From: Rhodobacteraceae bacterium IMCC1909 | GTDB taxonomy: Bacteria > Pseudomonadota > Alphaproteobacteria > Rhodobacterales > Rhodobacteraceae | Assembly: GCA_030704425.1 (NCBI GenBank) | Contig: JAPDHM010000001.1 | Coordinates: 620,001-684,000, forward strand | Reading direction: 5' to 3' | DNA length: 64,000 nucleotides | In this document: in pieces, positions 8,631-17,933 of the stretch | Layout: each line of letters opens with the position of its first letter | Position numbering within the stretch: position 1 is the first letter of the stretch | Position numbers and translations under genes: made by a program | Notes under the pieces: generated by a model | Seen by the model: the letters and a program-made list of their open reading frames with translations, nothing else | Database searches by the model: none | Told to the model about the DNA's origin: nothing

Positions 8631-9665
8631 ATGTCGACTATCTATTCCGATTTGGCTGCCGCCGTAGGCAATACGCCATTGATCCGGCTCAATGCGGCCA
8701 GCGAGGCAACGGGATGTGAAATCCTTGGCAAAGCGGAATTTATGAACCCAGGACAATCTGTTAAGGATCGTGCGGCTTTGTATATCATCAAAGCGGCTGT
8801 GGCCTCAGGTGAATTAAAGCCGGGTGGCACGATCGTTGAAGGTACGGCGGGCAATACAGGGATTGGCTTGGCGCTGGTTGGCGCCTCAATGGGCTTTCGC
8901 ACGGTGATCGTCATACCCGAAACGCAAAGCCAAGAGAAAAAAGATATGTTGCGCCTTGCGGGTGCAGAGCTTGTCGAAGTCCCTGCCGCCCCATATAAAA
9001 ACCCTAATAACTATGTGCGCTATTCGGGGCGTTTGGCCCAAGAATTGGCCAAAATAGAGCCTAATGGTGCCATATGGGCCAATCAATTTGACAATACTGC
9101 CAATCGCCAAGCGCATATTGAGACCACCGGGCCTGAAATATGGGTGCAAACCGAGGGCAAATTGGATGGGTTCATTTGTGCTGCCGGCTCGGGGGGAACC
9201 GTGGCGGGCATGGGACTGTATTTGCAACCCAAGGGTGTAAAGGTAGGCCTTGCCGACCCGGATGGCGCGGCCTTGCACAGTTTTTACACCATAGGGGTTC
9301 TGGCCTCAGAGGGTGGCTCGATCAGCGAAGGCATCGGTCAAGGTCGGATCACCAAGAACCTAGAGGGCTTTACGCCGGATATGTCCTATAACATTCCTGA
9401 TGCAGAGGCTTTGCCCTTTGTCTTCGATCTGCTGCGCAATGAGGGCTTGGTTCTGGGAGGATCTTCTGGAATCAACATTGCCGGCGCTGTGCGCATGGCG
9501 CGTGACCTTGGCCCTGGTCATAGAATTGTCACTATTTTGTGTGATTATGGTACGCGTTATCAATCAAAACTCTTTAACCCTGATTTCTTGCGCTCAAAAG
9601 GTCTTGAGGTGCCAGAATGGATGGAGACCAGCCGTGATATTCAAACTGTTTTTGAACCTGTCTAG
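8631..9665 (+). CDS. cysK: Cysteine synthase A
   Basis: PLP enzyme of 344 residues that makes cysteine from O-acetylserine and sulfide. GNTPLIRL near residue 13 and NPGQSVKDRAA, with the PLP-binding lysine at K45, are diagnostic. EGTAGNTGIGLALVG is the asparagine loop and GSGGTVAGMG binds the phosphate. The C-terminal extension of about 30 residues is common in alphaproteobacterial forms. The 3' end overlaps the next gene by 32 bases. Its position after the GGCT-NUDIX fusion repeats the trgB-cysK order and suggests a thiol-linked stress role in addition to biosynthesis, which is inference. Confidence 0.93.
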   Translation: MSTIYSDLAAAVGNTPLIRLNAASEATGCEILGKAEFMNPGQSVKDRAALYIIKAAVASGELKPGGTIVEGTAGNTGIGLALVGASMGFRTVIVIPETQSQEKKDMLRLAGAELVEVPAAPYKNPNNYVRYSGRLAQELAKIEPNGAIWANQFDNTANRQAHIETTGPEIWVQTEGKLDGFICAAGSGGTVAGMGLYLQPKGVKVGLADPDGAALHSFYTIGVLASEGGSISEGIGQGRITKNLEGFTPDMSYNIPDAEALPFVFDLLRNEGLVLGGSSGINIAGAVRMARDLGPGHRIVTILCDYGTRYQSKLFNPDFLRSKGLEVPEWMETSRDIQTVFEPV

Positions 9666-11970
9666 ATTTTTTCTGATTGTCTGGTTGGGGCTGTGGGCCG
9701 CGCTCGCGAGTGCCCAAACATCGGCACAAGTCACACTGGATTATAACCGATGGGCTTCGACGGCCAATATGGCTCAAGATACGCTCGAAGCCGGCACCGC
9801 AAGTGGGGCTTTTTTGATCGAACTGCGTAAGCAATTGGCCCTGCGGCGTTCTGAATTCTCAGAAGTGCAAAATTTTAGCCCCGCAAGATTGGCCACTTTG
9901 GAGGAGCAGTTGGCCGCCCTTGGGCCCGTGCCCGAAAGCGGCACAGAACCGGCTGAAATTGCCGAGCGCCGCATGATCTTGGCTCAGGAGATTAAGGTCT
10001 TAAATGCATCGCGCCTAAGGGCTAGAGAAGCCTATAAACAAGCCGATGGTTTGATTCGTGAAATCGATGACGCGCTATCGGCGAAAGACACCGAAAACCT
10101 GCTCCAGCTGCGCCCGTCGCCCATTGATCTTCGTCTCTGGCCCGAGGCTGTTTTGCAAGTTACAGAAAAATTAAAATCCCTTGTGGGCAGCGTATCGACC
10201 GCCTGGAATACCCCCGTTTTGCGCAACAAAGCGCATGATCAATTGTCACTTATCGTGACGCTGCTTTTGGCTGCAGGCGTCTTGCTGACACAAGGCCGTC
10301 GCTGGCTGGCCCGCGCCCTGCGCCGCCTGTCCCGCTCAGACGATGCCTATGGCGTCGATCTGGCCCGATACTTGCTCGGCTTGGGAAAGCTGGTGAATGT
10401 GCTGCTCTGCGTGTTCTTGGTGTCAGTTGCTTGGAGTATTTCTCGGCTATATGATTTTGATTTGAGCGTCCTGCTGCAAGCTTCCCCTGGGATTGTCGCA
10501 CCGTTCTTCATCAGCTGGTGGTTGGCGACACAACTTTGCCCCATCGATGAGACGACTCGAAGCGTTCTTGCACTGCCCAGCGGTTCCCGTGTGCAGGCGC
10601 GTTTTTTGATCCGCTTTCTGGGTGTAGCCATCTCCGCAATGATCTTTATGGCCTTTCTGAACGCTATGGGCGATTTTTCGAGTGGAACTGTGGCAGTGAT
10701 CGTCGTTGTCCTCGTGTCCATCGCGGGCGTTGGAACCTTGCGGCTTGGCGGATTGTTGTGGCGCCAAAGCCATGGATCACACGCCGCCGCAGGGGCCGAG
10801 CAAGTGCCCCACAGGATTGTGGTGCGACTTGGGCAAGGGCTGGCCGTTGTTGCGGCAATCTGTATCGCCCTTGCGGTGATTGGCTATTCATATTTGGCCA
10901 TCGAGTTGTTGATGACTGTTCTTCTGGCGACCGAGTTTTTGGGCATACTCTTTGTGACATTTGAGGCTGTGCGCAATACAGTTGCAATGCTGTCTCAAGA
11001 TCGTAACGCCGGGTATGATAGCCTGGCTGCGGTCGTGGTGAATGCAGCTTTGATTTTGGCCTCTTTACCGGTCTTTGCCTTGATCGCGGGCGTGCGCGCA
11101 TCCGAGCTGATGGAGCTGTGGTCGACCTTTCAATCTGGCGTTACACTTGGGGAGGTGCAGCTGTCGCCCAGCGTTGTGCTGCAACTGATCGTTGTTTTTG
11201 TTATCGGCCTGTTACTGACGCGGCTCATTCAAAGGACATTAAAAATCCGCATTTTGGCGAAAACCAAGATCGATGCTGGCGGGCAGAATGCTATCGTCTC
11301 GGGCATCGGTTATTTCGGAATTTTCTTGGCGGCGGTCGTGGCGATTACCTATGCTGGACTTGATTTGTCGTCACTAGCAATTGTCGCTGGTGCCCTGTCG
11401 GTCGGGATCGGTTTTGGTTTGCAAAATATCGTATCCAACTTTGTGTCTGGCATCATCTTATTGATCGAGAGGCCCATCAGCGTTGGCGATTGGATCGAGG
11501 TGGGCGGGAATATGGGGATTGTCAGAAAAATCTCCGTTCGTTCCACGAGCATCCAGACCTTTGACCGTACGGATGTGATCGTGCCCAATGCGGATTTGGT
11601 CTCGGGAACGGTGACCAACTACACCCATGGCAGCTCTGTGGGGCGCATCATTGTCCCGATCGGCGTGGCCTATGGCAATGACACGCGCAAGATTGAAGAG
11701 CTCTTGCTGCCACTTGCGGAACAACATCCTCTGGTGCTGAAAGATCCGGCGCCCTCGGTGGTGTTCCAAGGATTTGGCGCAGATTCTTTGAACTTTGAAA
11801 TTCGCGCATTGCTTGCCGATATAAATTATGGGCTCACGGTGCGCTCCGAACTGAACCATCAGGTCTATGAGGTGCTGACCGCCAATGGCATAGAAATTCC
11901 ATTCGGGCAGCGCGATATTTGGATCCGTAACCCAGAGGCCCTGGGCGCCGTACGCTCTGAGCCGTCGTAA
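9634..11970 (+). CDS. Large MscS-family mechanosensitive channel with DUF3772-like N-terminus
   Basis: Inner-membrane channel of about 778 residues. GTG 9634 is chosen because GGAGA lies just upstream and the frame then opens with a clear signal peptide (hydrophobic FFLIVWLGLWAAL, cleavage near ASAQ). A periplasmic, coiled-coil-rich domain with LDYNRWASTA and LAALGPVPE matches DUF3772. Many membrane segments follow, then the MscS pore and beta domain: GALSVGIGFGLQNIVSNF, RPISVGDWIEV and TFDRTDVIVPNADL. Such large MscS proteins release osmolytes during hypo-osmotic shock. It overlaps cysK by 32 bases. The frame extends further upstream, but that part would lie wholly inside cysK. Confidence 0.9.
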   Translation: MIFKLFLNLSRFFLIVWLGLWAALASAQTSAQVTLDYNRWASTANMAQDTLEAGTASGAFLIELRKQLALRRSEFSEVQNFSPARLATLEEQLAALGPVPESGTEPAEIAERRMILAQEIKVLNASRLRAREAYKQADGLIREIDDALSAKDTENLLQLRPSPIDLRLWPEAVLQVTEKLKSLVGSVSTAWNTPVLRNKAHDQLSLIVTLLLAAGVLLTQGRRWLARALRRLSRSDDAYGVDLARYLLGLGKLVNVLLCVFLVSVAWSISRLYDFDLSVLLQASPGIVAPFFISWWLATQLCPIDETTRSVLALPSGSRVQARFLIRFLGVAISAMIFMAFLNAMGDFSSGTVAVIVVVLVSIAGVGTLRLGGLLWRQSHGSHAAAGAEQVPHRIVVRLGQGLAVVAAICIALAVIGYSYLAIELLMTVLLATEFLGILFVTFEAVRNTVAMLSQDRNAGYDSLAAVVVNAALILASLPVFALIAGVRASELMELWSTFQSGVTLGEVQLSPSVVLQLIVVFVIGLLLTRLIQRTLKIRILAKTKIDAGGQNAIVSGIGYFGIFLAAVVAITYAGLDLSSLAIVAGALSVGIGFGLQNIVSNFVSGIILLIERPISVGDWIEVGGNMGIVRKISVRSTSIQTFDRTDVIVPNADLVSGTVTNYTHGSSVGRIIVPIGVAYGNDTRKIEELLLPLAEQHPLVLKDPAPSVVFQGFGADSLNFEIRALLADINYGLTVRSELNHQVYEVLTANGIEIPFGQRDIWIRNPEALGAVRSEPS

Positions 11971-12122
11971 CTATCATGAGGCGTCACCTAAGGTGCCAGC
12001 CTTGATCGGAAAGGTTGACGCATGGGCGCAAGAGCCGAGGATCAGATTTTTTAAATCATGAACTAGGAAATCTATTTTAGGCTCTTGAAAACCGAGCGCC
12101 AGTCTCATAGACCACGCCCAAC

Positions 12123-12212
12123 GGACAGGTGGCCGAGTGGTCGAAGGCGCACGCCTGGAAAGTGTGTAGGCGGGAGACCGTCTCCAGGGTTCGAATCCCT
12201 GTCTGTCCGCCA
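12123..12212 (+). tRNA. tRNA-Ser(GGA)
   Basis: The 90-nt class II tRNA has acceptor strands GGACAGG and TCTGTCC. The anticodon stem CACGC/GTGTG encloses the loop CTGGAAA, with anticodon GGA at 12157-12159. A long variable arm (GGCGGGAGACCGTCTCC region) and the T-arm CAGGGTTCGAATCCCTG follow. The discriminator G is followed by an encoded CCA at 12210-12212. It marks the border between the core-like region and the repeat-rich accessory region. Class II tRNA genes are common integration sites, but no integrase gene remains next to it. Confidence 0.97.
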
Positions 12213-12215
12213 TGT

Positions 12216-12588
12216 ATACCAATTAAGTATCTGATTTAATATAATTATAATATTACAACAAATATCTACCCACAACGCTACCCACAATGAAACATCAGAT
12301 CAAAACAGAGTTAATCAGGGGTTACTGTGCCTAATCGCTACAGTTCACCCGCAGGACCACGGACCGGGCCCCCCTATCATAGGGCCCCGCGTCTCGGACC
12401 ACGGGCCTTTAGTATTAGCGTTGTAAATTCATTCGGGGGCGGTTTTGTTTGGTAACTGCATCTCCACCCACGCACCAATTTCAAGCCCACCCGTCCCGCC
12501 GCTCTCGCTGAGTGGCGCCAACTATTGAGCGCATAGGTTCAGGCTGCGCTAGCAATCTGATGCGAGTTCTCATTCGTCTGACAGCACC
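12216..12588 (+). mobile_element. IS6-family derived relic: non-coding module C, transposase tail and right end
   Basis: This fills the gap between tRNA-Ser and the next gene. It starts with a non-coding module (called C here) containing the tandem unit CTACCCACAACG/CTACCCACAATG near 12270 and an unusually GC-rich stretch near 12360-12410. Then come the last codons of an IS6-family transposase (reading PAALAEWRQLLSA then TAG) and the right terminal repeat TCTGACAGCACC at 12577-12588. Module C recurs, nearly identical over its first 110 bases, at about 20680-20800, and parts recur at 24585-24730 and 58735-58860. The element ends only 10 bp from the stop codon of the following minus-strand gene. 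Confidence 0.75.
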
Positions 12589-12598
12589 GTCTGCCGTC

Positions 12599-13579
12599 TT
12601 AACTTGCGTAAAGGCCTGCAACTTTTCCGCGCAACGCCGCTAAGGCCAGAACAGTGTCAATTGTCGGTGTGGGCGTTTGAGTGATCAAACCAAGTTCTTT
12701 GACAGAGCCAATGAGTGCATCGATTTCCATTGGACGGCCCTGATCAAGATCTTGAAGCATAGAAGTTCGATGCGCGCCAACGGCTGCGCCGCCTTTAATA
12801 CGTCGGTCAACATCAATTGGAAATTTTACACCGAGTTTTTCAGCCACAGTTTTCGCTTCTAGCATCATTTTGCGCGCAACCTCTCGGGTGCCTGGGTCTG
12901 TGCAAAGAACGTCCAAAGTGGACTGGGTCAGCACGGAAATCGGATTGAATGAGAGGTTGCCCCAAAGTTTTATCCAAATTTCGTCGCGAATTTTGGGCCG
13001 GATTGGCGCTCTTAGTCCTGAAGCGGAAAGTGCCTCCGACAGTGCGAGGGCGCGATTGGACTTAGACCCGTCTGGCTCTCCCAATGAGAAACGATTGCCC
13101 TCAATATGCTTGACGACACCGGGCTCAACCACCTCTGCTGCGGGATAAACCACGCAGCCGAGCATACGATCAGGACCGAACCCATCCCACTGGGCATCGC
13201 CTGGATCAACCGTTTGCAAGCGTGTCCCTTCCAGAGCTCCACCGATCTTATGAAAATACCACCAAGGCACTCCGTTCACGCCCGAAACAACTGTCGTGTT
13301 ATCGTTGATGAGCGGCTGCATATGCGGCACGACTGAGGGTACGGAATGTGCCTTCAACGTGACAATAACGTAGTCTTGTGGGCCAAGGTCTGATGCAGCG
13401 TCAGAGGCGGTGACTTTGACCGTACTTATGCCGGTTTCTTCGATGAGGCGCAGGCCATTTTCCTGCATGGCTTTCAGATGTGGCCCACGGGCAACGAGGC
13501 TGACATCAGCGCCCGTCGCTGCGAGTTTTGCGCCCATATAGCCACCGATCGCACCGGCGCCAAAAATGCAAATCTTCAT
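12599..13579 (-). CDS. 2-dehydropantoate 2-reductase family protein (PanE/ApbA-like)
   Basis: NAD(P)-dependent oxidoreductase of 326 residues. The Rossmann motif GAGAIGGYMGAKLA is at residues 7-20. The reductase C-terminal domain carries IWIKLWGNLSFNPIS, with the lysine expected at the catalytic site, then a glutamate-rich helix. Family members reduce ketopantoate or other 2-keto acids. It is the last gene of a three-gene minus-strand run with an acyl-CoA ligase and an FAA hydrolase, which argues for a role in degrading an unidentified acid rather than pantothenate synthesis. Its stop codon lies 10 bp from an IS6 right end. Confidence 0.85.
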   Translation of the reverse strand: MKICIFGAGAIGGYMGAKLAATGADVSLVARGPHLKAMQENGLRLIEETGISTVKVTASDAASDLGPQDYVIVTLKAHSVPSVVPHMQPLINDNTTVVSGVNGVPWWYFHKIGGALEGTRLQTVDPGDAQWDGFGPDRMLGCVVYPAAEVVEPGVVKHIEGNRFSLGEPDGSKSNRALALSEALSASGLRAPIRPKIRDEIWIKLWGNLSFNPISVLTQSTLDVLCTDPGTREVARKMMLEAKTVAEKLGVKFPIDVDRRIKGGAAVGAHRTSMLQDLDQGRPMEIDALIGSVKELGLITQTPTPTIDTVLALAALRGKVAGLYAS

Positions 13580-13595
13580 TGTGCCCCGTGCCCCC

Positions 13596-15110
13596 TCAGA
13601 CCAAACCTAATTTTTCCGCAAGGCCGATGCGCTGGAGTTTCCCAGTGGCGCCTTTCGGCATCTCATCAAGAATTAAGATTTTCCGTGGCACTTTGAAAGC
13701 CGCCAGACGCGCGCTGGCAAAAGACCGGATGTCGCTTTCGGTCGCAGTGGCGCCCTCTTTCAGCACAACGGCGGCTCCGACATCTTCGCCTAATTTTGGG
13801 TGTGGCATCGCAAAAGTCACGCATTGACCCACCGCAGGGTGATCGGAGAGAATGCCATCCACCTCAAGCGGGCTGATCTTTTCGCCGCCGCGGTTAATGA
13901 TTTCCTTCAGGCGCCCGGTGAGAGACAAATAGCCATCGGCATCAAACATGCCCTGATCGCCGGTTCGGAACCAGCGCTTTCCTTCTGCTTCAAAGAAATT
14001 TTTCTCATTGGCCTCTGGGTTGGCCTCATAGCCGGGGGTGACATTGGGGCCGGAAATGGCGATTTCACCAATGGTATGGATAAGCCGATTTTCAATTTCA
14101 TGGGCGATGCGCACCTCTGGACCTGCGGGCAAGCCCACTGCGCCGGGTTTTTGTCGGCCTGGTTCGATTGGATTACAGCACATTTGATGCGCCGCCTCGG
14201 TCATCCCATAAGCTTCGACGACAGGCGCCCCGAATGTTTCCGCCAGTTCAGTCATCACAGGGCCGGGAAGGGAGGACGAAGAGGATCTTAAAATCCGAAG
14301 CCGCGCATTTTTGATGATGTCCAAATTTCGTGGAGCACGGGCTAAAATGGCTTGGTGCATAGTCGGCACTGCGGTATACCAGCTTGGGTTTACTTCTTTG
14401 AGCCAGCCATAAAACTTCAGTGCATCAAATCCTGAAGCGCAGCTGATGGAAGCACCGGATGCCAGAGAGGCAGTGACCGCGGCAATGAGCCCGTGAATAT
14501 GGAACAAGGGCATCACGTTTAGGCAGCAATCGTCTGGAGTGAGGGCTAAAGATTTCTGAATATTTTGCGCGGAAGCGGCTATGTTAGACTGCAACAAAGG
14601 TACAATTTTGGGGCGTGATGTCGTGCCAGATGTGTGTAATATTAGAGCGATATCATCTGCTTGGGGCTCACAGTCCTCGGCCGCGCCGGTTGTCTCTGTT
14701 GTTAGTGCAAATTGACCCGCTTTCGCGGCTGGGTGCAATTCTATGACACTCATATCAAAGCGCTGCGCGGCAGAGCGCGCCGGTCCCTGATAGCCTGCTT
14801 CAAGGATGATGGCGCGGGCCTTGAGATCTTCAAGATAAAAGGCGAATTCTTCTTCCTTATAGGCCGGGTTCAAGGGCGCTGTGGTTGCGGATTGTGCAAC
14901 GGTGACAAAGGCTGCGGCCATTTCAGGACCATTGGGCAACACAATCGCCACGCGCTCGGTTGCGCCAATGCCAGCGGATCTTAAAATCTTGCGCACATCC
15001 TGGCTCAACGATTTAAGTTCACCATAGGTCATCCATTCTCGACCAGGTGCTCCAATCGCAGGGGCATTGTCTGGGTGCTCGGCGAAAAGTGACTTTAATG
15101 TATGTGCCAT
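13596..15110 (-). CDS. Acyl-CoA synthetase (AMP-forming), class I adenylate-forming ligase
   Basis: Ligase of 504 residues that adenylates a carboxylate and transfers it to CoA. The P-loop LHTSGTTSRPKIVPL, the A5-type motif VEAYGMTEAAHQ, the hinge FRTGDQGMFDADGYLSLTGR and the C-terminal lysine in PKGATGKLQR are all present. Overall it resembles the AAE3-like group that includes oxalyl-CoA synthetases, but the substrate cannot be fixed. ATG 15110 is preceded by AGGAA at six bases. A frame extends 37 codons further upstream without support. It lies 16 bp before the PanE-like gene and is co-directional with the FAA hydrolase. Confidence 0.88.
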   Translation of the reverse strand: MAHTLKSLFAEHPDNAPAIGAPGREWMTYGELKSLSQDVRKILRSAGIGATERVAIVLPNGPEMAAAFVTVAQSATTAPLNPAYKEEEFAFYLEDLKARAIILEAGYQGPARSAAQRFDMSVIELHPAAKAGQFALTTETTGAAEDCEPQADDIALILHTSGTTSRPKIVPLLQSNIAASAQNIQKSLALTPDDCCLNVMPLFHIHGLIAAVTASLASGASISCASGFDALKFYGWLKEVNPSWYTAVPTMHQAILARAPRNLDIIKNARLRILRSSSSSLPGPVMTELAETFGAPVVEAYGMTEAAHQMCCNPIEPGRQKPGAVGLPAGPEVRIAHEIENRLIHTIGEIAISGPNVTPGYEANPEANEKNFFEAEGKRWFRTGDQGMFDADGYLSLTGRLKEIINRGGEKISPLEVDGILSDHPAVGQCVTFAMPHPKLGEDVGAAVVLKEGATATESDIRSFASARLAAFKVPRKILILDEMPKGATGKLQRIGLAEKLGLV

Positions 15111-15278
15111 TATCATTTCCTGTTCATCCGGTTCGGTTTCATAAAACCCCGAAAGTGATTTTTTGCGGAGTACTGACCCTAAAGGCCTCCGCGCATCGGT
15201 GCAATGTTGATATGGTCGCACGGCTCAGGGAGGCTCGAAAAATTTATCTTTGCCAGCTTAGCCGTGCGCAATTGGGTT

Positions 15279-15965
15279 TTAGGTTACCTTAACTTCTAAT
15301 CTGCCCAAACCATCGATGGTCAGCGCCATGACATCGCCCTTTTCTACGGCAGCAACGCCAGAGGGCGTGCCTGACATGATGACATCGCCGGCTGCGAGTT
15401 CGAAGTATGTTGACAGGTAAGAAATCATTTCCGGCACCTTCCAAATCATTTGATTTAGATCGGCCTCTTGCCGCACTTCGCCATTGACGGTCAACAAGAG
15501 CGCGCCGTGCTCGGGATGGCCGACTTCAGACACGCGATGAAGCGGGCCGCAGGGCGCGGATCTTTCAAAGGCTTTGCCAATTTCCCACGGACGCCCCAGC
15601 TTTTTTTGAATGCCCTGTAGATCACGTCGGGTCATATCCAACGACAACCCGTAGCCGAAAACATGGGTTAGGGCGCTTTCGACCGATATATTGGTGCCGC
15701 CAGATTTCAGAGCCACCAGCATTTCTGCTTCGTGATGCACGTCGCTTGATTCTGGTGGATATGGAAATTGACCACTCGTATCTAGATTGTTGGGATTTTT
15801 TTGGAAGAAAAATGGATCTTCTTTATCCGGATCATGGCCCATTTCAATTGCGTGAGCTGCATAGTTGCGGCCAATGCAATAAACGCGGCGGACTGGAAAC
15901 ATCGCCTCTTCCCCAACCACTGGAAGAGTTGTTATTGCCGGTGGGGCGAACGCCAGTTCAGTCAT
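15279..15965 (-). CDS. Fumarylacetoacetate hydrolase (FAA) family protein
   Basis: Enzyme of 228 residues of the short FAH class, which includes fumarylpyruvate hydrolases, acylpyruvases and oxaloacetate decarboxylases. The segment RVYCIGRNYAAHAIEMG opens the fold. Metal-binding acidic residues are in DVHHEAEMLVAL, and GDVIMSGTPSGVAAVEKGD is the typical C-terminal block. AAGGAG precedes ATG 15965. It is the first gene of the minus-strand run and diverges from the GntR regulator 170 bp away, which probably controls both sides. A C-C bond hydrolysis step on a keto acid is the likely role. Confidence 0.88.
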   Translation of the reverse strand: MTELAFAPPAITTLPVVGEEAMFPVRRVYCIGRNYAAHAIEMGHDPDKEDPFFFQKNPNNLDTSGQFPYPPESSDVHHEAEMLVALKSGGTNISVESALTHVFGYGLSLDMTRRDLQGIQKKLGRPWEIGKAFERSAPCGPLHRVSEVGHPEHGALLLTVNGEVRQEADLNQMIWKVPEMISYLSTYFELAAGDVIMSGTPSGVAAVEKGDVMALTIDGLGRLEVKVT

Positions 15966-16055
15966 TTGTATCTCCTTATTTCAAAAATCTCTCCGACATC
16001 TTACACAGTCTCTCGCTTTAGATCAATTCCGACCAATATCGATATTTCAACTATT

Positions 16056-16068
16056 TTGGTTCCACCAA
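16056..16068. promoter_or_regulatory. Candidate GntR operator between the FAA hydrolase and GntR genes
   Basis: The inverted repeat TTGGT-TCC-ACCAA lies in the 172-bp divergent intergenic region. It matches the TGGTnnnACCA layout used by many FadR/FCD-type GntR proteins. Related half-sites (GACCAAT and AATTGGT) occur within 25 bp on either side. The assignment is by motif and position only. Confidence 0.5.
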
Positions 16069-16137
16069 TAAATTGGTATAAAGTGATCTCGAATTTTATC
16101 GTTGATATATTGAATTAAATAATGATAGCGTGGATAT

Positions 16138-16866
16138 ATGAATAAATTGATTGATCAATGCGGCGAATTGGCTGGAGGAAACTCGCTCTTGGGGGCGGGG
16201 TCTCAATTGAGCGGTGTTGATGTGCTGCGGCGGTTGATTGATAAGGGGCAATATGCTCCTGGCGACAGGCTGCCCTCCGAGCGACAGCTGATTGAAGTTC
16301 TCGGCTTGCGGCGCAATGCGCTGCGGAAGGCGCTTGATGAGTTGGAGTTTGAGGGCGCTATTTGGCGTCATGTAGGTAAAGGAACTTTTGTATCAGCGCC
16401 GTCTGATGCCAAAGGCGCACGCATTGCGGATGATATCGGTCGGAAAATGACACCTATTCGCATGGTTCAGGCGCGGCTTTGCATTGAACCGGCATTGGCT
16501 AAAGAAGCAGCAATTCATGCGTCGAGCGGAGCAATCGAACGGATGAGACAAGCTATTTTCGCGTCTCGTGGGGCGACGACTTGGCCTGAATATGAAAAGC
16601 AAGATGGTTTTTTTCATCGTGCCGTGGCTGAAGCATCTGATAATATACTTTTATTACAGCTATTTGATCAGTTCAACGAAGTTCGCAAGGTGGTGGTTGG
16701 CGACACGGTGGTTCGTGACACGTCCCGCCCGACAGAAACCCACAAGAGTTTTGTGGAGCACGACAATATCTTGGCGGCTGTTGAACGTCGCGACCCGCAA
16801 GGCGCTTATGATGAAATGAAAAAACACATTGGGTCGGTGGCGAGCCGACTTTTTGGTGAGCTGTGA
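16138..16866 (+). CDS. GntR-family transcriptional regulator, FCD (FadR) subfamily
   Basis: Regulator of 242 residues. The winged helix-turn-helix spans about residues 20-85, with YAPGDRLPSERQLIEVLGLRRNALRKAL and the wing GKGTFVSAP. The all-helical FCD effector domain follows and keeps the histidine-containing FHRAVAEASDN that normally binds a metal and carboxylate ligand. It stands divergent to the FAA hydrolase run and directly ahead of the ABC transporter genes, so it is the likely local repressor. No strong ribosome binding site precedes ATG 16138. The effector is unknown. Confidence 0.9.
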   Translation: MNKLIDQCGELAGGNSLLGAGSQLSGVDVLRRLIDKGQYAPGDRLPSERQLIEVLGLRRNALRKALDELEFEGAIWRHVGKGTFVSAPSDAKGARIADDIGRKMTPIRMVQARLCIEPALAKEAAIHASSGAIERMRQAIFASRGATTWPEYEKQDGFFHRAVAEASDNILLLQLFDQFNEVRKVVVGDTVVRDTSRPTETHKSFVEHDNILAAVERRDPQGAYDEMKKHIGSVASRLFGEL

Positions 16867-16944
16867 GAATAAAAACGAAGACCCGATAGAAAGTGGAGCA
16901 GGCACATTCGGGCTTATTCATAATCAAAACTAGGAGAGGAAGTC

Positions 16945-17925
16945 ATGAATAATATTTTTAAGAGTGTACTCAAAGCTGCGGTCGCGATTCCCTTGGCGGT
17001 TGGCCTGACCGTCGGCGCTGCTCAGGCGGAGAAAATCCGTATTGCATTGGCGGAAACGCCTTCTGACGAATTGGCAGCATTTTTCGTCGCACTGGACCGT
17101 GCGAAGGCCAATGGGCTAGACTACGAGTGGACGGCATTTTCGGACGAAGAACTAGCAATCCAGTCAGTTCTGAGTGGACAGATGGATATTGGCTTTGGCA
17201 CTCCATATGCAGCAATGCAACGCTCACGGGCTCCCCTACGGATTATCTTTCAGCTTTCAAAGCTGAAATTCTTTCCTGTAACAACGTCTAAGTATTCGTC
17301 ACTAAAGGACATGGATGGCGAGCCAATTCTTTTGCACTCGCGCGGCGGCGGGACGGATTCAATTGCGAATGTGATTGAAGAACGCATTGGAATTAAGTTC
17401 GGAGATCGCTCCTATGTATCTGGCTCCTCCAACCGAGTGGCGGCTCTGCTGGGCGGCCGTGCTGATGCAACAATCATTGATTTGTCAAATAAAAACAAAT
17501 TGATGAGAAGTGAAGCCGGTGCAGAATTCAACGTATTAGAAATGTTTGATGTTGAAGCCAGTGACGAGGCCTTGTTCGGCAATCTCGACTGGATCAAAAA
17601 CAACGAAAAAGATGTTGCCATTTTCGTGAATGCGCTGGTGAGCACCTGGCAAGACATGCATAAAGATCCGTCGATTATTCGCCGGGAGACCAGTCCAGAT
17701 GGACCGATTGGCCAATTGCCCGCCGAAATTTTGGCGGAGCTTGATGGGTTCTACTCGGATGCTGTTGCTGGTGGGCTGTATGATCCTAATGGCGGTGGTC
17801 GTAAGGCTGCGAATGCAGATATGGAATGGTATTCTGCCGCGGGCCAACTTGATGGGACCCCGGACACTCTAAACATAGAAGATTTTTGGTATCTTGCCCC
17901 GCTTGACGCGGCAATGAAGCAATAA
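16945..17925 (+). CDS. ABC transporter substrate-binding protein, NitT/TauT-like
   Basis: Periplasmic binding protein of 326 residues. The signal peptide (basic start, hydrophobic VAIPLAVGLTVGAAQA) is probably cleaved after AQA. The mature protein has the two-lobe layout of the SsuA/TauA/NMT1 group, with VLSGQMDIGFGTPYAAMQ and LLGGRADATIIDLSN as repeating lobe motifs. GGAGAGGAAG precedes ATG 16945. It heads an operon with two permeases and one ATPase. Ligands in this group include sulfonates, nitrate, pyrimidine precursors and aromatic acids; the neighbouring ligase and hydrolase favour an organic acid. Confidence 0.87.
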   Translation: MNNIFKSVLKAAVAIPLAVGLTVGAAQAEKIRIALAETPSDELAAFFVALDRAKANGLDYEWTAFSDEELAIQSVLSGQMDIGFGTPYAAMQRSRAPLRIIFQLSKLKFFPVTTSKYSSLKDMDGEPILLHSRGGGTDSIANVIEERIGIKFGDRSYVSGSSNRVAALLGGRADATIIDLSNKNKLMRSEAGAEFNVLEMFDVEASDEALFGNLDWIKNNEKDVAIFVNALVSTWQDMHKDPSIIRRETSPDGPIGQLPAEILAELDGFYSDAVAGGLYDPNGGGRKAANADMEWYSAAGQLDGTPDTLNIEDFWYLAPLDAAMKQ

Positions 17926-17933
17926 AAAACTTG

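Noticed and set aside
12105-12287. Minus-strand frame through tRNA-Ser
   Set aside because: The frame only exists because the antisense of a tRNA gene happens to lack stops.
12216-12325. Possible phage attachment repeat or integrase end next to tRNA-Ser
   Set aside because: The sequence does recur at 20680, but it does not include the tRNA 3' end, so it does not qualify as an att repeat; it is better explained as module C of the IS6 hybrid.
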